DNA from: Halomarina salina
GTDB taxonomy: Archaea > Halobacteriota > Halobacteria > Halobacteriales > Haloarculaceae
Length of the DNA: 64,000 nt
Assembly: GCF_023074835.1 (NCBI RefSeq)
Contig: NZ_JALLGW010000001.1
Coordinates: 1,550,001-1,614,000, forward strand
Direction: 5' to 3'
The first letter of the stretch is position 1. Each line of letters begins with the position of its first letter. Shown in pieces: positions 59,276-64,000 of this stretch. The translations under genes and the position numbers were made by a program. The notes below the pieces were generated by a model that was not told the origin of the DNA, ran no database searches, and saw nothing but the letters and a program-made list of their open reading frames with translations.

Positions 59276-60798
59276 CACTCGTCCTCTACGAGCGCTGTCG
59301 CCGTATGCTCACCGCTGATGAGGCACATCGGGACGCCGATGCCGGGCGTGGTGTAGCCTCCGGCGAAGTAGAGGCCGTCGAGGGCCTTCGAGCGGTGACG
59401 CGGACGGAGCAGCGCGGTCTGGCGGAGCGTGTGGGCGATACCGCCCAGCGCGTTCCCTTCGTAGGCGTTGTAGCGGTCCGCGAAGTCGGCGATGGAGAAC
59501 TGCTCCTCGAAGACGACGCGGTCGCGCAGGTCGACGCCGGTGTTCTCCGAGAGGTCGTCGAGGACCATCTCGCGGTACTCCTCGCGGACGGCGGGCGTGT
59601 CGTCCAGCCCCGGCGCGACGGGGACGAGGACGAACAGGTTCGCGTGCCCGTCGGGGGCGACGGTGTCGTCGGTCACGCTCGGCGCACAGACGTAGTACGC
59701 GGGGTCCTCGGGCCAGTCGGGGTCGTCGAAGATTCGCTCGAAGTGCGGGTCCCAGTCGGTCGGCAGGACGAGCGTGTGGTGGGCCAGCGGGTCGATGTCG
59801 CCCTCGACGCCGAGGTAGAGCAGGAACGCCGACGGCGAGTACGTCTTCTGCTCCCAGTAGTCGTCGTCGTACTGGCGCTCGTGTTCGGGGAGCAGTTCGC
59901 GCTCGACGTGGGCGTAGTCGGCGTCGCTCACCACGCGGTCGGGTCGGTAGACGTCGCCGTCGACCGTCTCGACGTGGAGGCCGGACCTGCGCTTCGTTAT
60001 CTCGACCACCTCGCTGTCGGTGACGAACTCGACGCCCAGCTCCTCGGCCAGGTCGACGATGGCGTCCACGACGACGCCGATACCGCCGCCGTCGCGCGGG
60101 TCGTCGTCGCGCCGCCGGGGGTACCAGACGCCCATGTTGAAGTCGACGTGGCTCATGATGTTGTAGAGCGCGGGCGTGTTGGCCGGTTCGCCCCCGAGGA
60201 AGACGAGGGTGTACTGCATCAACTGGCGGAGCTTCGGGCTGTCGAAGTAGTCGGCGACGTAGTCGTCCATCGTCCCGACGAGTTTCAGGCCGATGGGTGC
60301 GGCCTTCATGACGTCCGGGTCCACCCAGTCGCGCAGGCGCGGCCGGTCGGTGTAGACGAAGTCGTCCATCGCCGTCTCGTAGTGGAGCTGGCTCGTGTCG
60401 AGGTAGTCGAGGAGCGCGCCGCCCGCACCCGTCTCGTACTCGTCGAACGTCTCGACCATCGCCTCGACGTCCGGGACGACGTCCATCCGGTCGCCGTCCT
60501 TCCAGAAGATGCGGTAGTGCGGGTCGAGTCGCTCCAGGTCGTAGTAGTCGCTCGGCGTCTTGCCGAACTGCCCGAAGAACCGCTCGAAGACGTCCGGCAT
60601 CAGGTACCACGACGGCCCCATGTCGAAGGTGAACCCGTCCGCTTCGAGGCGGGAGGCGCGGCCGCCGACCTGCTCGTTCTTCTCCAGCAGCGTCACGTCG
60701 GCCCCGTCGCGGGCGAGGAAGCACGCCGCCGACAGTCCGCCGAACCCGCCGCCGACCACGACCACCTCGCGGCCGCGGAGGGCGTCTCGTTCGCTCAT
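59275..60798 (-). CDS. crtD: Carotenoid 3,4-desaturase (CrtI/CrtD-family)
   Basis: The 507-residue FAD enzyme begins with the dinucleotide motif VVGGGFGGLSAACFLARDG (14-32) and ends with the family signature FAGGYTTPGIGVPMCLISG. Between, MGPSWYLMPDVFERFF and the LVFLGGEPANTPALYNIMSHVDF stretch are conserved. Its place upstream of lyeJ, with overlapping codons, marks it as CrtD (3,4-desaturation in bacterioruberin), rather than the phytoene desaturase CrtI, though sequence alone cannot exclude the latter. It diverges from the SDR gene. Confidence 0.88.
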   Translation of the reverse strand: MSERDALRGREVVVVGGGFGGLSAACFLARDGADVTLLEKNEQVGGRASRLEADGFTFDMGPSWYLMPDVFERFFGQFGKTPSDYYDLERLDPHYRIFWKDGDRMDVVPDVEAMVETFDEYETGAGGALLDYLDTSQLHYETAMDDFVYTDRPRLRDWVDPDVMKAAPIGLKLVGTMDDYVADYFDSPKLRQLMQYTLVFLGGEPANTPALYNIMSHVDFNMGVWYPRRRDDDPRDGGGIGVVVDAIVDLAEELGVEFVTDSEVVEITKRRSGLHVETVDGDVYRPDRVVSDADYAHVERELLPEHERQYDDDYWEQKTYSPSAFLLYLGVEGDIDPLAHHTLVLPTDWDPHFERIFDDPDWPEDPAYYVCAPSVTDDTVAPDGHANLFVLVPVAPGLDDTPAVREEYREMVLDDLSENTGVDLRDRVVFEEQFSIADFADRYNAYEGNALGGIAHTLRQTALLRPRHRSKALDGLYFAGGYTTPGIGVPMCLISGEHTATALVEDE

Positions 60799-60952
60799 TG
60801 GAGAATCGACGCCCGGAACCGCCTAAAAGGGACTGTTCGGTCCGTCGTCGAACCACAGGTTCCGTCCGCGAGCAGTCACACCACTCTCCGGCGAACTCAC
60901 CCTACCGACGCCGTTACGTAACGGCCAAGCGACCGCCGCCTCTGACCTGCCC

Positions 60953-61651
60953 ATGGACGGAACCACTGCGGTCGTCACGGGCGCGAGTCGCGGACTCGGC
61001 GCAGCGGTCGCTCGTCGATTCGCCGACGCGGGCGCACACGTCGTCGTCTCCGCACGCGACGCCGACGCCATCGAGTCGGTCGCCGCCGACATCCGCGAGG
61101 GCGGCGGGAGCGCGACGGCGCTCCGCTCGGACGTACGCGACGAGTTCGACGCCGAACGCCTGCTGGAGACGGCCGCCCGCGAGGGCGAGGCGGGTGGCGT
61201 CGACACCGTCGTCGCCAACGCCGGGGTGTACCACGGCGACCCCGGCGACACGCCGCTGGCCGACGACGCCTACAGCGCGTTCGACCAGCACTACCAGACG
61301 AACGCCCGCGGCGTGTTCGCCACGGTGAAGGAGTCGCTCCCGCACCTGACCGCCGACGCGCGTGTCCTCGTCCCGTCGGGGAGCGTCGCCCGCGACGCGA
61401 CGCCGGGGTTCGGCTCCTACGCCGCCTCGAAGGCGTTCGCGGAGGCGCTCGTCCGCCAGTTCGCGGTCGAACTCGACGTCACCGTCGGCGTCGTCGACCC
61501 CGGGCAGGTGGCGACGGAACTCACCGGCGGCGCGGGCCGTGACCCCGCGGACGTCGCCGACCAGTTCCACTGGGCAGCGACCGACGCGCCTGCCGAGGAA
61601 CTGGACGGGCAGGTCCTCGACCTGCGAGCGTGGAGGGGTGCGACACGCTGA
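60953..61651 (+). CDS. Short-chain dehydrogenase/reductase
   Basis: The 232-residue enzyme has the classic cofactor motif TGASRGLG (9-16), VVANAG (86-91), catalytic Ser142 or Ser144, Tyr156 and Lys160 in GSYAASKAF. It is compact, without extra domains, and ends soon after VDPGQVATELTGG. Substrate unknown; closeness to crtD (154 nt, divergent) does not show a carotenoid role. Cytoplasmic. Confidence 0.9.
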   Translation: MDGTTAVVTGASRGLGAAVARRFADAGAHVVVSARDADAIESVAADIREGGGSATALRSDVRDEFDAERLLETAAREGEAGGVDTVVANAGVYHGDPGDTPLADDAYSAFDQHYQTNARGVFATVKESLPHLTADARVLVPSGSVARDATPGFGSYAASKAFAEALVRQFAVELDVTVGVVDPGQVATELTGGAGRDPADVADQFHWAATDAPAEELDGQVLDLRAWRGATR

Positions 61652-61665
61652 GCCGTCTCCGAGGA

Positions 61666-61674
61666 TTTATTAAC
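61666..61674 (+). promoter_or_regulatory. TATA box of the ZIP-like gene
   Basis: TTTATTAAC in a very AT-rich 35-nt patch lies 24-32 nt before the ATG at 61698, supporting this start and a leaderless transcript independent of the SDR gene. Confidence 0.55.
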
Positions 61675-61697
61675 TACGACATTAGAATTAGTAACGA

Positions 61698-62567
61698 ATG
61701 GGTACGACAGAGACGTTCGGTAGCAGGTCGGGGCTCGGTCGACCGTCGTGGGTGGGCGTGCTCGCCGTCGCCCTGCTGGTCGGGGTGTCGGCGCTCGCGG
61801 TGACCGCGGACCTCTGGAAGGTGCTGGTCGTCGCGTGGGTCGCGTTCGCGGCGATGGCGCTAGCCATCCCCCTCGGCGTCGCGTCGGAGGGGTCGGTGGG
61901 CGCACGTCGACTCGTCTGGGGGTACGGCCTCGCCAGCGGCGCGATGCTCACCAGCGCCGCGGCGTTCCTCGTCCCGCAGGCCATCGGTCTGCACCCGAAA
62001 CTCGGCGGGTTCGGCATCGCCGCGGGCGTCGTCGTCGGCTTCGGCGGCCACACGCTCGGTCACCGCCTCTCGCACCTGGACCTCCCGTTCGACAGCACGG
62101 CGGCCCAGCTATCGGCCCACGCGCTGTCGGCGGGCCTCATCATCGGACTCATCTACGGGTCGATGCCGGGCGTCGGCCTCCTCCTCGGCCTCGCGATCGT
62201 CTCGCACAAGGGACCCGCGGGCTACGCCGCCGCCCGGCGACTCGTCCGCTCGGGTCGCTCGCCGTGGGTGATTCTCCTCCCCGCCGCGGGCGTCGGCATC
62301 GCGGCGATTCCGTCGGCGTACGTCGGCCTCCCGAGCGTGGACGCCGTCAACGCGGCCGTCTTCGGCTTCGCCGCTGGCATCTTCCTCCACGTCGCGCTGG
62401 ACTTCCTGCCGCGCTGTGAGGTCGGCAGCGAGGTGTCGGAGGTCGCGGGCATCACCGAACACGACCACGCGCTGCTCGACCAGTTGCGGACGCACGCCGT
62501 CGTCTCGACGACGGTCGGCGCGCTGGTGGTGTTCGTCGCCTGGACGCTCCTCGAAGGCGGGTTCTGA
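61698..62567 (+). CDS. ZIP-like membrane transporter with altered metal-site motifs
   Basis: The 289-residue protein has eight or so helices and overall resembles ZIP family metal transporters: LASGAMLTSAAAFLVPQAI, AAQLSAHALSAGLIIGLIYGS (fourth helix), ALLLGLAIVSHKGPAGYAA-like (fifth), and FGFAAGIFLHVALDFLP. In true ZIPs, the fourth helix has HNxPEG and the fifth HKxPEG; here they are HALSAG and HKGPAG, with both Glu replaced by Ala and the Asn missing. So transport of divalent metal by the usual site is doubtful. Start ATG 61698 is backed by a TATA box. Confidence 0.7.
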   Translation: MGTTETFGSRSGLGRPSWVGVLAVALLVGVSALAVTADLWKVLVVAWVAFAAMALAIPLGVASEGSVGARRLVWGYGLASGAMLTSAAAFLVPQAIGLHPKLGGFGIAAGVVVGFGGHTLGHRLSHLDLPFDSTAAQLSAHALSAGLIIGLIYGSMPGVGLLLGLAIVSHKGPAGYAAARRLVRSGRSPWVILLPAAGVGIAAIPSAYVGLPSVDAVNAAVFGFAAGIFLHVALDFLPRCEVGSEVSEVAGITEHDHALLDQLRTHAVVSTTVGALVVFVAWTLLEGGF

Positions 62568-62669
62568 ACGCGTCACTGGCTCTCGGCTCGGTCTCGTGTC
62601 GCGGCGGTATCCGAGTTCCGCCCAGGCTCACCGCGGTTCGGGTCGACCGCCGCTCGGCTCCACCGCCGC

Positions 62670-64000
62670 TCAGTTCCTCGGCGTCGCCACCCGTTCGCGG
62701 ACGACGAGGTCCAGCCCGTCTCTCGGGCGGAGCGTCGTCCCGAACGCGAGTGCTAGCGGGTCGCCGCTCGCCGGTTCGAACGACACCTGCTGGGCCATCG
62801 TCGCGACGACGAGCGTCAGTTCCTGCATCGCGAACCGCTGCCCGACGTAGTCGCGGGTGCCGCCGCCGAACGGGAAGTACGCGAACGCCGGACCGTCCCA
62901 CGTCGCCCAGCGCTCCGGCCGGAACGTCTTCGGCGCGGTGAACCAGCGCGGGTCGTTGTGGACGACCCACTGGGGGAGGACGACCGTCGCGTCCGGGGGA
63001 ACGCGGTAGCCGGCGAGCTCGGTCTCCTCGGCGGCCCTGCGGACCGTCGCGTACTGGGGTGGATACCGCCTGAGCGACTCCCGGACGACGCGCTCGGTGT
63101 AGCCGAGGTCCGGCAGGTCAGCGGCCGTCGCCGACTCCGTCCCGAGGACGGCGTCGACCTCCGCCTGCAGTCGGTCGGCGACGCCGGGGTGCGTGGCCAG
63201 CGCGTACGCCGTGAACGTCAGCGCGGCCGCCGTCGTCTCGTGCCCGGCGACGAGGAGCCTGACCAGCTGGTCGCGGATGGCCGACTCGTCGAGGTCGACG
63301 TCCGAGTCGTCGGTGTGCAACAGCACCGAGAGCACGTCGTGTCGGTCCTCGACACGTTCCTCGTGTCGCCTGGCGACGAGGTCCGCCACCACGTCGTCGA
63401 ACGCCGACAGGGCCTGCCGGTAGCGGCGGTTCGTCCGCGTCGGCACCCAGTTCGGGACGAGCGGGGTCGCCGACAGCGCCTCCAGCGCCTCGTCGAACGC
63501 GTGAACCGCTTCGCGGATGCGCTCGCTGTCGCCCAGGCGCTCGCTCACACGCTCGCCCCGGTCGCCTCCGTTCTCCAGTTCGGAGCGTCGCTGCTGGTGG
63601 TCCGCGTCCGCCCCGAACAGGGCGTCGACGAGGACGTCCAGCGTCAGTTCGCGCATCGCTTCGTCGACGGGGACCGTCTCGCCGTCGTCCCACAGCGCCG
63701 CCATCGTCTCGGCGTGACGGACCGTCGTGTCGGCGTACGCGGCGACCCGGTCGGCGGTGAACGTCGTCTCCACGACGTTCTGCAGTCGTCGCCAGCGGTC
63801 GACGCCCGCCGTCCGCGGCCCGTCACCGAACAGTCCCACGGTCCGTTCGGAGAGCAGGTCGGGCGTGCGGTAAGTCGCGTCCTCGGAGACGAGCACCTGC
63901 TCGACCAGGTCAGGGTGCGAGACGACGTAGCGCTCGTCGCGGCCCACCTGCGCCCGGACCACGTCGCCGTACTCGGCGCAGGTCTCGTAGAACCCGCCGG
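62670..64000 (-). CDS. Cytochrome P450, partial; heme-thiolate Cys replaced by Tyr
   Basis: About 443 residues are visible; the frame runs open through the right edge, so the N-terminus is missing (a GTG at 63962 is not the start, since GFYETCAEYGDVVRA before it is coding-like). The I-helix AGHETTA, the ExxR helix ESLRRYPP, and the PERW meander are all present. But in the heme-binding loop FPFGGGTRDYVGQRFA the invariant Cys of the FxxGxRxCxG motif is Tyr (TAC, codon at 62847-62849). A T-to-C change at 62848 would restore Cys. The rest of the gene is intact. P450 oxygenation as usual is therefore unlikely as read. Confidence 0.88.
   Translation of the reverse strand, partial: GGFYETCAEYGDVVRAQVGRDERYVVSHPDLVEQVLVSEDATYRTPDLLSERTVGLFGDGPRTAGVDRWRRLQNVVETTFTADRVAAYADTTVRHAETMAALWDDGETVPVDEAMRELTLDVLVDALFGADADHQQRRSELENGGDRGERVSERLGDSERIREAVHAFDEALEALSATPLVPNWVPTRTNRRYRQALSAFDDVVADLVARRHEERVEDRHDVLSVLLHTDDSDVDLDESAIRDQLVRLLVAGHETTAAALTFTAYALATHPGVADRLQAEVDAVLGTESATAADLPDLGYTERVVRESLRRYPPQYATVRRAAEETELAGYRVPPDATVVLPQWVVHNDPRWFTAPKTFRPERWATWDGPAFAYFPFGGGTRDYVGQRFAMQELTLVVATMAQQVSFEPASGDPLALAFGTTLRPRDGLDLVVRERVATPRN

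Overview
The window is chromosomal DNA from a haloarchaeon (class Halobacteria). The support is high GC with strong third-position GC, very acidic proteins, and short leaderless-type promoters (TATA-like boxes about 25-30 nt before start codons). Archaeal genes are also present: aIF-1A, an Orc1/Cdc6 initiator, a HalOD1-domain protein, a DUF5789 protein, a TIGR00300 protein, and the bacterioruberin genes crtB and crtD-lyeJ-cruF. The genus cannot be named from the sequence. I found no rRNA, convincing tRNA, CRISPR array, transposase, integrase or insertion sequence. The content reads as ordinary chromosome with many small lineage-specific genes.

Layout. 1-3.3 kb: hydantoinase/oxoprolinase pair hyuA-hyuB (hyuB cut by the left edge). 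3.8-9.8 kb: an HPr-kinase-like P-loop protein, small proteins, an aldehyde dehydrogenase, a 48-residue membrane/zinc-ribbon miniprotein, a TMEM175-like channel and a zinc-ribbon protein. 10-12 kb: zinc-ribbon regulator and membrane-anchored M23 peptidase. 12.4-16.3 kb: a 2-oxo acid dehydrogenase operon with E1 alpha and beta fused in one protein, followed by E2 with a very long acidic linker; no E3 is in the window. 16.9-23.6 kb: FilR1-type regulator, lipoprotein, MATE exporter, Orc1/Cdc6 protein and several miniproteins. 23.7-31.4 kb: lipase-maturation-factor-like protein, sulfite-oxidase-family enzyme, a HerA-like ATPase with a C-terminal membrane anchor, a Tat-exported metzincin and a GyrI-like protein. 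31.5-36 kb: complete CUT1 sugar ABC transporter operon (binding protein, two permeases, ATPase). 36.3-38.1 kb: a bactofilin-like beta-helix protein divergent from a ribbon-helix-helix/His-rich protein. 38.2-43.4 kb: aIF-1A, small proteins, second FilR1 regulator, YchF-type GTPase, and an AT-rich island. 43.6-49.6 kb: minus-strand run of nucleoside phosphorylase-like protein, HAD phosphatase, M24 creatinase-like hydrolase, phosphoesterase, FAH-family hydrolase and D-2-hydroxyacid dehydrogenase. 49.7-55.7 kb: gamma-carbonic-anhydrase-like protein, SRAP protein, RDD protein, TIGR00300 enzyme, UspA and ATP-grasp ligase. 56-60.8 kb: carotenoid genes crtB, CBS protein, cruF, lyeJ, crtD. 61-64 kb: SDR, ZIP-like transporter and a cytochrome P450 cut by the right edge.

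How genes work together. crtD, lyeJ and cruF overlap at start/stop codons and encode the late steps from lycopene to bacterioruberin; CrtB makes phytoene. The four ABC genes are spaced by 1-3 nt and form one importer. E1 and E2 form the core of one 2-oxo acid dehydrogenase complex.

The most unusual observations are proteins with replaced key residues in otherwise intact genes. The P450 has Tyr in place of the heme-thiolate Cys. The gamma-carbonic-anhydrase homologue has Asn for one zinc-ligand His. The M24 protein lacks three of five metal ligands. The ZIP-like transporter lacks the Glu residues of both metal-site motifs. Also notable are the beta-helix/RHH pair with mirror-image TATA elements, two ORB-like sequences, and a family of intergenic repeats around 48.5 and 50.3 kb.
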